Below are positions 51,063 to 59,439 of a stretch of DNA of 64,000 nt, one piece after another. Numbering within the stretch: the stretch's first letter is position 1; every line of letters starts with the position of its first letter. This DNA comes from Aciditerrimonas ferrireducens (lineage in GTDB: Bacteria; Actinomycetota; Acidimicrobiia; Acidimicrobiales; UBA8190). The position numbers were made by a program, and so were the translations under genes. The notes beneath the pieces were generated by a model. It was not told the origin of the DNA, did not search any database, and saw only the letters and a list, made by a program, of their open reading frames with translations. The stretch lies in contig NZ_JAKHEX010000007.1 of the NCBI RefSeq assembly GCF_023130475.1, forward strand, positions 36,762-100,761, written 5' to 3'.

Positions 51063-51103
51063 CCCCTTGACAGGGGACCCCTCTGGGCTCACGCTGTGCA
51101 CAG
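51063..51103. promoter_or_regulatory. Alternative hairpins and palindrome upstream of MFS gene
   Basis: CCCCT (51063-51067), AGGGG (51072-51076) and CCCCT (51078-51082) can pair in two mutually exclusive ways. Further on, CTGTGCACAG (51094-51103) is a perfect ten-base palindrome. The region lies 70-110 bases before the MFS start in the gap from the DUF35 gene and may be an operator. TTGACA at 51067-51072 is embedded in the first hairpin but has no partner -10. Confidence 0.42.
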
Positions 51104-51171
51104 GGGCGGGGACGGACCGGGTCGGCCAGGCCGAGGCCGGGCCGGGCCGCCGCCTGAGGGAGGGGGTGGCG

Positions 51172-52944
51172 ATGAGCCAGACGGTGGCAGCGACGGGTCG
51201 GCCCCAGCCAGGACTCGCCGGGACCCTGCGGCGGGTGCTCCTCGACCGAGAACTCCCGCACTACCCGAGCACCGGCAAGCGGGTCTGGTACCTGGCGATC
51301 GTGGTGGCCGCCACGGTCATCCTCTACTACGAGGCCTACGCGCCCGGCAGCGTCTCGCCCCTGGTGCTGGCCCACTACCACATGACCTTCAGCTTCTACC
51401 TCTACTCGACCATCGTCGGCTCGGCCTTCGGCGCCATCTCGGCCCTCATCGCCCACCTCGGGGACCGGATCGGCCGGGCCAACCTGGTGGTGGCCGGCGT
51501 CGGCATCGTGGCCTTCATCCAGCTCTTCGCCGTGCCGAACATGCCCAACGAGTGGACCTTCGTCATCGCCCTCATGGCCATCGGCTTCGTGGAGGGCGTG
51601 GTCCTCGTCTGCACTCCCGCGCTGGTCCGGGACTTCAGCCCTCAGGCGGGCCGGGCCTCGGCCATGGGCTTTTGGACCATCGGGCCGGTGGCCGGCAGCC
51701 TCCTGGTCTCGGTGGTCGCCAACCACACCTTGCCCATCTACCACGACTGGCAGAGCCAGTTCATCATCTCGGGCATCGCCGGCGTGGGCATGTTCCTCGT
51801 GGCGCTCCTCTTCCTCCGGGAGCTCTCCCCCGAGATCCGGGACCAGCTCATGGTCTCGGCCAAGGAGCGCACCCTGGTCGAGATCCAGGCCCGCGGCATC
51901 GACCCGAAGGAGGCAACGGCCCACCCCTGGCGGCAGATGCTCTCCTGGGACCTCATCGGCTCGTCCTTCGCCATCTCGGTCTTCCTGCTCATCTACTTCG
52001 CCGCCGTGGGCTTCTTCACCATCTACTTCACCACCACGTTCCACAACCGCGCCGGCGTCTACCTCTCCACGTCCCAGGCCAACGGCATCAACACCTGGTT
52101 CTGGGGCCTCAACTGCATCATGCTCGTGGTGGTCGGCCTGCTCTCGGACCGCCTCCGGGTCCGCAAGCCCTTCATGATCGTGGGGGCCCTCGGGGGCCTC
52201 GCCATGACCATCGTCTTCCTCGAGCAGGCCACCAACCCCTACACGAGCTACGACACCTTGGTGGTCATCACCTCGGTGCTCGCCAGCTTCCTCGCCATCG
52301 GGTACGTGACCTGGATGGCCAGCTTCACCGAGACGGTCGAGGCCCACAACCCGGCCCTGGTGGCCACCGGGATCGCGGTCTGGGGCTGGGTCCTCCGCGC
52401 CGTCGTGGCCATCTCCACGTTGGTCGTCGCCCTCACGGTGACGAGCGTCACCACCATCGTGAACCAGCTGCCCTACGCGAAGGACGTGGCGAAGGTGAAG
52501 GCGATCCTGGCCCAGCACGGCGCCCTCGTGGCTTTGGCCCAGAAGCACGCCGCGCTGCTCCGGGCGGCGGCGGCCCATCCCCACAACCTCGCCATCGTCA
52601 CGAAGGCGGCGGCGGCCGTCGGCGGCCTGAGCAACCTTCTCGCCATCGCCAAGCTCGGACCCCAGCTCAGCTTCTTGAGCACCGTCGGCCCGCACCTCGT
52701 GGCCCTCCAGCACGCCCTGGCCGTCTCGCCCTCCCAGTGGCAGCACTGGTACTGGGTCTGCGCCGCAGGCTTCGTGGTCTTCATCCCCTTCGTCTTCCTC
52801 ATGAAAGGCCGCTGGAGCCCGGCCAAGGCCGCGGCCGACCTCCGCCAGCGCGAAGCCGAGGTGGAGGCCCGCCTGGCCGCCCTCCGGCAGGCCGGGGCCA
52901 GCAGCACCGGCGAGCCGGGCGCCCTCGCCCCCCAGCCCAGCTGA
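51172..52944 (+). CDS. MFS-family transporter
   Basis: 590 residues with about twelve membrane helices. The conserved loop motif is seen as LIAHLGDRIGRANLVVAG and, after the mid-loop, LLSDRLRVRKPFMIVGA. The central loop (about 235-285) carries RELSPEIRDQLMVSAKERTL. After helix 11 there is an unusually long Ala/His/Lys-rich outside segment (about 440-530) before the last helix GFVVFIPFVFLMKGRW, then a charged helical tail. ATG at 51172 follows GGAGGGGGT. It probably carries an organic acid or aromatic compound. Confidence 0.87.
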   Translation: MSQTVAATGRPQPGLAGTLRRVLLDRELPHYPSTGKRVWYLAIVVAATVILYYEAYAPGSVSPLVLAHYHMTFSFYLYSTIVGSAFGAISALIAHLGDRIGRANLVVAGVGIVAFIQLFAVPNMPNEWTFVIALMAIGFVEGVVLVCTPALVRDFSPQAGRASAMGFWTIGPVAGSLLVSVVANHTLPIYHDWQSQFIISGIAGVGMFLVALLFLRELSPEIRDQLMVSAKERTLVEIQARGIDPKEATAHPWRQMLSWDLIGSSFAISVFLLIYFAAVGFFTIYFTTTFHNRAGVYLSTSQANGINTWFWGLNCIMLVVVGLLSDRLRVRKPFMIVGALGGLAMTIVFLEQATNPYTSYDTLVVITSVLASFLAIGYVTWMASFTETVEAHNPALVATGIAVWGWVLRAVVAISTLVVALTVTSVTTIVNQLPYAKDVAKVKAILAQHGALVALAQKHAALLRAAAAHPHNLAIVTKAAAAVGGLSNLLAIAKLGPQLSFLSTVGPHLVALQHALAVSPSQWQHWYWVCAAGFVVFIPFVFLMKGRWSPAKAAADLRQREAEVEARLAALRQAGASSTGEPGALAPQPS

Positions 52945-52978
52945 TCGACCCCCCGGCCCCCCGGGCCGGCCCCGGCGG

Positions 52979-52984
52979 TACGGT
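52979..52984 (+). promoter_or_regulatory. -10 element TACGGT for leaderless FUSC-type gene
   Basis: TACGGT lies 6 bases before the GTG at 52991, and no Shine-Dalgarno sequence is present. The same hexamer precedes valS. Confidence 0.42.
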
Positions 52985-52990
52985 CGGCCC

Positions 52991-54886
52991 GTGGGTCGAG
53001 GGCGATGGCGGGAGGAGCTCCATGCCCTGCTCGCCTTGGACCGGGAGGGCCTGGCGTTCGCCACCGCCGCTCGCTGCACCCTCGGCCTCCTCGTGCCCCT
53101 CCTGGCCGGGGTGGCCCTCGGGGCGATCGGCGACGGGGTCAGTGCAGCGGTCGGTGCCCTCGTCGTCGGCTTCGTCTCCTACGAGGGCCGGCACCGGGCC
53201 GCCGAGCGGGCCACCCTGCTCGCCGCGCTCGGCGTCACCCTCTCGGTCCTCGTCGGCGCCCTCGTCGGCGGCCACCCAGCCCTCCTCCTCCTGGTGCTGG
53301 CCGTCTGGGGCCTCGCCGGCGGGGTGCTCGGCACCCTCGGGCCCGGCCCTTCTATCGCCTCCCTCCAGGCGGTCGTGGCCCTCGTCGTCTTCAGCGCCAT
53401 CCCCCTCGGCACCAGAGCGGCCTTCGTCCAGGCGGCCTGGGTGCTCGCCGGGTCCGTCCTCCAGGTCGTCCTCCTCCGCCTGCACCGTCCCCGGCACTGG
53501 GTCGGGGCCGAACGCCGGGGCCTCGCCGAGGCCTACGAGCGCCTCGCCCGCTGGGCGGCCGAGCCGACCCCTGGCCCTCCCCCGCCGGACCAGCTCGACG
53601 TGGCCACCGAGGCCCTCAGGAGCCCCGACCCTCGCCTCCCCCCGTCAGCCGTCGAGGACCTCGCCACCCTGCTCCTCCTCGCCGAACGCCTCCGGGTCGC
53701 CCTCGCCGGGACCTCCTGGTCCGCCCGGGCCGAGACGGGACCGATCGGAACGGGACCGGCCGGGACGGGGCGCCTGGTGGTCGCCCGGCGCCTGGTCGGC
53801 ATCGCCCACCAGCTCACCGGCAGCCCGCCGCCCGACCCCGGGGAGCGGACCGATCCCGCCGATCCGACCGTCGCCGACCTCCTCCGCCAAGCCGACGAGC
53901 GCGTCGCCCATCTCCGCCACGAGACCTCGGTCCCAGCCCGCTGGCGCCGCCGACCGGCGGGCCCACGGTGGCGCCCGTCCCTGCGCGGGGCGCTCGGCGC
54001 CCTGGCCGACCCGGCCGGGGCCCGCCACGCCGTCCGCCTGGCCGTCGTCCTCGTCGCCGGCTCCCTCCTCGCCCACGGCCTCGGCCTGGCCAACGGCTAC
54101 TGGGTACCCATGACCGCGGCCGTCGTGGTCCGCGGCGACTTCACCGGCACCCTCCGCCGAGGCCTCGGACGGGCGCTCGGCACCTTGGTCGGCGCCGGCC
54201 TGGTGACCTTGGCCACCACCCTCACCCACCCCGGCACCCCCCTCCTCGTGGCCGGCACCGTCCTGGCCGGTCTCGGCACCTACACCCTGTTCCGGGCCAA
54301 CTACGGCCTCTACAGCGTCTTCCTCACCTCCACCGTCGTCCTCCTCCTCGCCCTCGTCGGGGCGTCCCCCGGGCGGACCGCCGAGGAGCGGGTCCTCGCG
54401 ACCACCGTCGGGGCGGCCCTCGCCCTCGTCGTCTTCCTCCTCTGGCCGACCTGGCGGGAGGACCTCCTCCCGGGCACGCTGGCGGCAGCGGCCCAGGCCC
54501 AGCGGGCATACGCCACCACCCTCCTCGCCCTCGCCGATACCCCCCAGGTCGCAGCCGCTACCCTGGCCCGGCTCGACTCGCTGGGTCGCCGGGCCCGGAC
54601 GACCCGGGCCCGTCTCCTGGCCCTCACCGGCGCGCTGCCCGCCGCCACGCCCGACTCCCCTTCCCGCTGCCTCGGTGCCATCACCGAGCTGGCCCACACC
54701 AGCCTGGCCCTCCACGCCCAGCTCCTCACCCGGGCTCGACTCGGGCCCTCCGACGGCAGCCCGGACCCCGCCGGCCCCCATCTCGCCCGCCTCGACTCCG
54801 CCCGCCTCGACCCCGCAGAAGCCACCCGGCGAGCCCTCGCCCGGCTCGACCAGGCCGGTTGCCCCGACCAGCCCACCCTTGTGTGA
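52991..54886 (+). CDS. FUSC-family (fusaric acid resistance/aromatic acid exporter-like) membrane protein
   Basis: 631 residues. Two blocks of membrane helices (about 24-165 and 345-490) each follow the FUSC pattern, the second with GLANGYWVPMTAAVVVRGDF, then LRRGLGRALGTLVGAGLVTL and TYTLFRANYGLYSVFLTSTV, which are family blocks. A cytoplasmic helical domain lies between and another follows. Members export aromatic carboxylates. It lies just ahead of the gentisate dioxygenase-like gene, so efflux of an aromatic acid is a sensible role. Confidence 0.85.
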   Translation: MGRGRWREELHALLALDREGLAFATAARCTLGLLVPLLAGVALGAIGDGVSAAVGALVVGFVSYEGRHRAAERATLLAALGVTLSVLVGALVGGHPALLLLVLAVWGLAGGVLGTLGPGPSIASLQAVVALVVFSAIPLGTRAAFVQAAWVLAGSVLQVVLLRLHRPRHWVGAERRGLAEAYERLARWAAEPTPGPPPPDQLDVATEALRSPDPRLPPSAVEDLATLLLLAERLRVALAGTSWSARAETGPIGTGPAGTGRLVVARRLVGIAHQLTGSPPPDPGERTDPADPTVADLLRQADERVAHLRHETSVPARWRRRPAGPRWRPSLRGALGALADPAGARHAVRLAVVLVAGSLLAHGLGLANGYWVPMTAAVVVRGDFTGTLRRGLGRALGTLVGAGLVTLATTLTHPGTPLLVAGTVLAGLGTYTLFRANYGLYSVFLTSTVVLLLALVGASPGRTAEERVLATTVGAALALVVFLLWPTWREDLLPGTLAAAAQAQRAYATTLLALADTPQVAAATLARLDSLGRRARTTRARLLALTGALPAATPDSPSRCLGAITELAHTSLALHAQLLTRARLGPSDGSPDPAGPHLARLDSARLDPAEATRRALARLDQAGCPDQPTLV

Positions 54887-54908
54887 AATCTCTCTTGCAT
54901 CTAAGATG
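54879..54908 (+). promoter_or_regulatory. Promoter with operator overlapping -10, cupin-gntR unit
   Basis: TTGTGT (54879-54884) and TAAGAT (54902-54907) are 17 bases apart. CATCT-A-AGATG (54898-54908) is an 11-base inverted repeat that covers the -10. The region is distinctly AT-rich. The gntR-type regulator encoded two genes on is the likely ligand-responsive repressor. Confidence 0.58.
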
Positions 54909-54949
54909 TCGACAACGAGGCGGAGCGGACGAGGAGTGAGGAGGCACCG

Positions 54950-56008
54950 ATGACCACCCTGCTGCCTGCCACCGGTCGGGCGAGCGGCCCGGCGAACGCT
55001 GGCCCTGCCGAGGCCGGGCCGGCGAGCCTGGACCCGACGGTGCCGGTCGGGCCCCTGGACTTGAGCGCCTTCGGCTTCGAGGGCCGCCTAGCCGACCTGA
55101 CCGCGAAGGCCCGCTTCTTCGAGTACACGGCGGCTGCCGACCCGATCGGTGCCGGGCTGACCCCGGCCGTGCCGGTGGTGCGGTTCTCGCGCTCGCTCTA
55201 CTTCGAGGGCCCGACCCGGGTGGTGCCCCTGGACCTGGCCGAGCACCTCGGCACCCCCTGGCCGGCCACGAGCCCCGGCCTGCTGGCGAGCTTCGTGCGG
55301 GTCGAGGCCGGCGACGAGCTGGCCCTGCACGCCGAGGCCACCTCCCAGCTGGTCTACGTCCTCGAGGGCCGGGGCCTGGCGGTGACCGGGGGGCGCATGG
55401 TGGCCCTGGAGAAAGGGGACTTCCTGACCTTGCCGGCCGGCTGGCAGCTGGTCCACTACGCCGAGGAGCCCACCAGCTTCTACTGGGTCCACGACGCCCC
55501 CCTGCTCCGCTACCTGGGCGCCACCCCGACCGTCGCCCGGTTCGAGCCCACCCACTACCGCCGGGCCGAGGCCGTGGCCGCCCTGGCCGCGGCGGCCGCG
55601 GACCCGGCGGCCGCCACCCGGAACCGGCTGAGCGTCCTCCTGGCGAACGCCACCATGGAGCAGACCCGGACGATCACCCACGTCCTCTGGGCCATGTTCG
55701 GGCTCCTGCCCCCCGGTGCCGTCCAGCCCCCCCACCGGCACCAGTCGGTCGCCCTGGACCTCATCCTCGACTGCCAGCCCGGCTGCGCCACCCTGCTCGG
55801 CGACGAGCTCGACGAGCAGGGCCGGATCGTCGACCCGATCCGGGTGGAGTGGGAGCCGGGGTGCGCCTTCGTGACCCCGCCGGGGCGCTGGCACGCCCAC
55901 GTGAACGAGTCGGGGGCGCCGGCCCACCTCATCCCGGTCCAGGACGCGGGGCTCCAGACCTACCTGCGGAGCCTCGACATCCGCTTCGCCCCGGGGTCGG
56001 CGGCCTGA
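54950..56008 (+). CDS. Bicupin dioxygenase, gentisate 1,2-dioxygenase-like
   Basis: 352 residues with two cupin domains. Domain 1 (about 100-190): VEAGDELALHAEATSQLVYV, LEGRGLAVTGGRMVALEKGD. Domain 2 (about 245-345): PPGAVQPPHRHQSVALDLIL with the metal histidines HRH, and the late His in PGRWHAHVNESGAP. Domain 1 keeps only one clear His in the HxH position (ALHAEATS), so the iron site is probably in domain 2, as in related ring-cleaving cupins, although gentisate dioxygenase itself uses the first. ATG follows GAGGAGGCACCG. Ring cleavage of a hydroxybenzoate-type acid is likely. Confidence 0.82.
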   Translation: MTTLLPATGRASGPANAGPAEAGPASLDPTVPVGPLDLSAFGFEGRLADLTAKARFFEYTAAADPIGAGLTPAVPVVRFSRSLYFEGPTRVVPLDLAEHLGTPWPATSPGLLASFVRVEAGDELALHAEATSQLVYVLEGRGLAVTGGRMVALEKGDFLTLPAGWQLVHYAEEPTSFYWVHDAPLLRYLGATPTVARFEPTHYRRAEAVAALAAAAADPAAATRNRLSVLLANATMEQTRTITHVLWAMFGLLPPGAVQPPHRHQSVALDLILDCQPGCATLLGDELDEQGRIVDPIRVEWEPGCAFVTPPGRWHAHVNESGAPAHLIPVQDAGLQTYLRSLDIRFAPGSAA

Positions 56009-56009
56009 G

Positions 56010-56747
56010 GTGCCAGCCGACCGGCCGACCACCGGCCGAAGGGTCGAGCACGGCCCAGGCCGCTTCGGGCCGAGCGGGCCCTCGGCCGTCGCCCGCGCCT
56101 ACGAGCACGCCAAGGCTCGCCTGCTCGACGGCAGCCTGGGACCGGGCGACTGGCTGACCGAGGGCGAGGTGGCCGACGCTCTGGGGATCAGCCGGACCCC
56201 GGTCCGGGAGGCCTTCTTGCACCTCCAGGCCGAGGGGCTCCTCACCTTGCACCCCCGTCGGGGCGCCCAGGTGGTGGGCGTGGACCCCTCGACCGCCGCC
56301 GAGCTCCTGGAGGTCCGCCACCTGCTCGAGCACCACGCCGCCACCTGCGTCGCCCAGGCCGGGGAGGCCGCCCGGCGGGCGCTGCTGGCGGCCCTCGAGG
56401 AGGTCCTGGCCTCCCAGGAGGAGGCCCGCCGCACGGGGGACCGGGGCCGCTTCGTGGCCCTCGACCGGGAGCTGCACCGTCGGGTGGTGGCGGCGTCGGG
56501 CAACCGGGTCCTCGAGGGGCTCTACGGCACCCTCCGGGACCGCCAGCAGCGCCTGGTCCTGGACGGCCTGCGGGCCGACCCGTCCCGCGCCGAGCGGATC
56601 CTCGAGGAGCACCGGGCCCTCCTCGAGGCCCTCGCCGAGGGGGACCCTGCGGCCTACGACCGGGCCCTCCGACGGCACCTGGCCGGCTCCCTCCGAGCCC
56701 TGCGAGGCTCCGCCCTGGACCCGGACCTCGCGGCGTCGGACCGCTAG
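56010..56747 (+). CDS. GntR-family (FCD) transcription regulator
   Basis: 245 residues. The winged helix is at about 25-95 (LGPGDWLTEGEVADALGISR, TPVREAFLHLQAEGLLTLHP, RRGAQVVGVD), followed by an FCD domain with FVALDRELHRRVVAASGNRV and ILEEHRALLEALAEGDP, including the Asp/His metal ligands typical of the subgroup. GTG at 56010 lies one base after the cupin stop. It is likely to control its own unit through the inverted repeat at 54898-54908. Confidence 0.9.
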   Translation: MPADRPTTGRRVEHGPGRFGPSGPSAVARAYEHAKARLLDGSLGPGDWLTEGEVADALGISRTPVREAFLHLQAEGLLTLHPRRGAQVVGVDPSTAAELLEVRHLLEHHAATCVAQAGEAARRALLAALEEVLASQEEARRTGDRGRFVALDRELHRRVVAASGNRVLEGLYGTLRDRQQRLVLDGLRADPSRAERILEEHRALLEALAEGDPAAYDRALRRHLAGSLRALRGSALDPDLAASDR

Positions 56748-58390
56748 GCGCCGGGGTAGAACTGGGCCACGTTGCCCACCGAGGGGTAGCGCTTGCCGAC
56801 CGGGCCCTGGCCGAAGACCCGCAGGAGGTTCCCGGTCATCTTCTGCACCAGCGGGGCCGGGCAGTTGCTCGGCGACGAGCAGGTCTGCAGGGCGTTGATC
56901 CAGTTGTTCGTCCCCGACTCGAACACCCCGGCACCGCTCGGCCGCCACGTGTAGTACTCGGTGTCGGCGTCGAGGTGGGCCCCGTCGAACTCGATGACCA
57001 CGGGTGAGTGGGCCAGGATCTCCACGTCCGGCGGGTTGGGCCGCGACGGCACGTACTGGTCGAAGTCGGTGAAGAGCACCCCGGGGACCGTCGAGCCGTC
57101 GTGCAGGCCGGTCCCGGCGAACAGCCAGGAGTTGGCGTCGCTCACCACCAGCGGGAAGGACTGGACGTTGTTGAAGCCCACGTAGGAGTCCCCGACGATC
57201 TGGCTGGCCGGGGCGTCCGCCGGGGGCTGGCCCCACCAGTTCTGGGTGACCTCCGCGTCGTCCTTGCCGTAGAGGGGGTCGGCGGTAGGGTCCCGGTAGT
57301 TCACCACCTCCATGTCCGGGCCCAGCGGGGAGGCCTGGAGCCGGACCTTGCGGAGGATGGGGCTGGCCCCGAAGAAGATCAGGTTCACCCCCTTCGCCCG
57401 GGCGGCCAGGACGGCATTGCGCATCCGCAGGGACCACTCCTCGTCGTGGCCGGGCGAGATGAGCACCGTGTGGTTCGTGAGCAGGTTGCCGTGCTCGGCC
57501 AGGGTGATGTCGGTCCAGTACGTCACGTCCAGGCCGTGCTCCTCGGCGTAGTAGATGAGGGGGTACTCGTTGCCGAGGAACGACGCCGCGCCGTTGCCGT
57601 AGCTCGTGGCGTAGGGCCGGTCGAAGGACACCACCCGGGAGCGCGTCGGGTAGGGGTAGCCCTGCAGCCCCGGGGGCTGGCCCTCGTAGAGGTCGTAGCC
57701 CCCGAACGGGTTGAAGACCTGCCAGGTCAGCACCCCGGCCATGAGCACGTAGGTGGCGTGGCTCGAGGGGTCCCAGACGGTGAGGGGCACGTAGCTCTGC
57801 TGCCCGCCGCTGCCCACCAGCTTCAGCAGGTACTGCCCCTGGACGAAGGCCTTCGTCACCGTGAAGGTGAGCGAGGGGCTCCAGTCGCACTGGACCATGT
57901 AGATCCCCGGAGTGACCGGGCAGCTCGGCTGGACCGTGCCGGGCAGCTCCTTGGACTGCCAGACCAGCCGCCCTCCCTTGCCCTGGTAGTAGCCCATGCG
58001 GAAGGCCTCCACCTTGAACTCGGGGGCCACCGTGGACACGTAGAGGGTCACCTTCTGGCCGAGGCGGGCCTGGACCCGGCTGGCGTAGCCCATGATGGCG
58101 TCGGGCTGCTGGGGGGTGGTGATCCGCCAGGCGGTCGTCCCGGGCAGCTTGTTCTGCTCGATGACCCAGCGGGCCTCCACCCCGTCGGGGCCGAGGAAGA
58201 TGGCCGGCAGGTGGCTGGCGGCAGTCCCGGCCCGGAGCCGGCGGGCGACCGGCTTGGCCCGACCCGAGGAGGGCAGCAGCACGACCACCAGGACCACCGC
58301 CAGGGCCACCACGACCGTGGCCGCACTACCCACCAGCCAGCGGCGGCGACGGTACGGGGAGGCGGCGCTGTGTCGTCCTCTGCGCCTCAC
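56744..58390 (-). CDS. Membrane-anchored protein with dimethylformamidase beta subunit-like domain
   Basis: 548 residues. An N-terminal signal-anchor helix (WLVGSAATVVVALAVVLVVV) is followed by an exported domain: GYASRVQARLGQKVTLYVST and EAFRMGYYQGKGGRLVW, then NEYPLIYYAEEHGLDVTYW, the hallmark SPGHDEEWSLRMRNAVLAAR with GVNLIFFGAS, and a long C-terminal part. This is the C-terminal domain family of N,N-dimethylformamidase large subunit; no small subunit gene is nearby and the family contains many uncharacterised proteins. GTG at 58390 lies 9 bases after TACCGT, so it is probably leaderless. It overlaps the convergent gntR-type stop by 4 bases. Confidence 0.8.
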   Translation of the reverse strand: MRRRGRHSAASPYRRRRWLVGSAATVVVALAVVLVVVLLPSSGRAKPVARRLRAGTAASHLPAIFLGPDGVEARWVIEQNKLPGTTAWRITTPQQPDAIMGYASRVQARLGQKVTLYVSTVAPEFKVEAFRMGYYQGKGGRLVWQSKELPGTVQPSCPVTPGIYMVQCDWSPSLTFTVTKAFVQGQYLLKLVGSGGQQSYVPLTVWDPSSHATYVLMAGVLTWQVFNPFGGYDLYEGQPPGLQGYPYPTRSRVVSFDRPYATSYGNGAASFLGNEYPLIYYAEEHGLDVTYWTDITLAEHGNLLTNHTVLISPGHDEEWSLRMRNAVLAARAKGVNLIFFGASPILRKVRLQASPLGPDMEVVNYRDPTADPLYGKDDAEVTQNWWGQPPADAPASQIVGDSYVGFNNVQSFPLVVSDANSWLFAGTGLHDGSTVPGVLFTDFDQYVPSRPNPPDVEILAHSPVVIEFDGAHLDADTEYYTWRPSGAGVFESGTNNWINALQTCSSPSNCPAPLVQKMTGNLLRVFGQGPVGKRYPSVGNVAQFYPGA

Positions 58391-58399
58391 CGGCGCCCC

Positions 58400-58405
58400 A
58401 CGGTA
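58400..58405 (-). promoter_or_regulatory. -10 element TACCGT of the leaderless dimethylformamidase-like gene
   Basis: On the minus strand TACCGT is followed by nine bases and then GTG at 58390, the same spacing as at valS. No Shine-Dalgarno sequence is present. Confidence 0.42.
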
Positions 58406-58440
58406 GCGGCCGGGCCCGGGCGGGGGGCAGCCGGGGGTGC

Positions 58441-59346
58441 TCAGTGGTCCAGGCCCAGCACGAAGCTCGGAGTCGGGCCGCTGCCCGGCCGGGCGTGCTG
58501 GGGCTCGAGGGGCCGGATGGCGGTGCCGAGGGCCAGGAACTCCGTGGCGTGCTCGCCCCACACGTGGCTCGAGACAGCGAGCCGGACCCCCACGATGCCC
58601 TTGGCCCCCGCCGCGGTGGCCTCGGCCTGCATCCGGGCCAGGGCCAACTCCCGGGCCTCGTAGATGCCCTGGGTGAACAGCGCCATCTCCTGGTTCTGCC
58701 AGGACTGGCGCATCGCGGCCATGGCCGACTGGTGGGCCACGTGGTACACGCAGGTGCCCAGCACGAAGGCGACCGGCAGGCTGCCGGCCGCGAGGAGCCG
58801 GTAGAAGTCCTGCACCGAGAGGTCCGAGGTGAAGGGCCGCCCACCGGGGGCCCGGTGGTCCCCGTTCCCCTCCCGGGCCCGGACCGCCGTCCCGGTGGCC
58901 ACGAACTCCAGCACGTCCTGCCCCCAGGCGTAGGCCTGCAGGTGCAGCTCGACCCCCACGATCCCGTCGGCCCCCAGCTGCTCGGCCTCGGCCAGCATCC
59001 GGCTCATGGCCAGCTCCCGGGCGCTGTACATGGCCTGGGTCAGGACCGTCAGCTCCTGGTTCTGGCCCCAGCGGGCCAGCTGCAGGCCGATGTGGTAGAT
59101 CGACGAGCCCACCACGAAGCCCAGCGGTTCGAACCCGGCCTCCCCGAGCAGCAGGTACTCGGCGACCGAGAGGTCCGAGGTGAACACGCCTTCCGGGGCT
59201 GCGCCGGCCGTGGCGCCCAGCCGGCCGGCCGCCGCCTCGGGCTCCGGGCCGAGGCCCCCACCCGACGGGGGCGCCGGGGGCGGCGGCGCCGAGGCTGCCC
59301 CGCCCTGGTCCTCGGGCCCCGAACCCTTCCTCCCGAAGGCTGCCAC
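58441..59346 (-). CDS. Protein with two tandem YbjQ-like domains
   Basis: 301 residues. After a Pro/Gly/Ala-rich N-terminal 50 residues, two related domains follow. Each begins FTSDLSV and contains a G-SIYHI or G-CVYHV turn, an ARWGQNQEL or RQSWQNQEM helix and a block of the type LGADGIVGVELHLQ or AGAKGIVGVRLAVS, then ALGTAI or ATGTAV. YbjQ/UPF0145 proteins form small pentameric rings and have been called heavy-metal binding, without proof. GTG at 59346 follows GGGGAGGAG. Fusion of two copies with a long disordered head is uncommon. Confidence 0.8.
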   Translation of the reverse strand: MAAFGRKGSGPEDQGGAASAPPPPAPPSGGGLGPEPEAAAGRLGATAGAAPEGVFTSDLSVAEYLLLGEAGFEPLGFVVGSSIYHIGLQLARWGQNQELTVLTQAMYSARELAMSRMLAEAEQLGADGIVGVELHLQAYAWGQDVLEFVATGTAVRAREGNGDHRAPGGRPFTSDLSVQDFYRLLAAGSLPVAFVLGTCVYHVAHQSAMAAMRQSWQNQEMALFTQGIYEARELALARMQAEATAAGAKGIVGVRLAVSSHVWGEHATEFLALGTAIRPLEPQHARPGSGPTPSFVLGLDH

Positions 59347-59439
59347 TGCCGCTCCTCCCCGCCGGGCCCCCTGCGGACCAGGGAGCGTTCCCGGAGCGTA
59401 GCCCGGCACCCGTCCCCGGGCCCGAGCCCGCCGCTGTCC

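Noticed and set aside
51067..51072. TTGACA as a -35 for the MFS gene
   Set aside because: No acceptable -10 at 16-18 bases; the hexamer is better explained as part of the hairpin.
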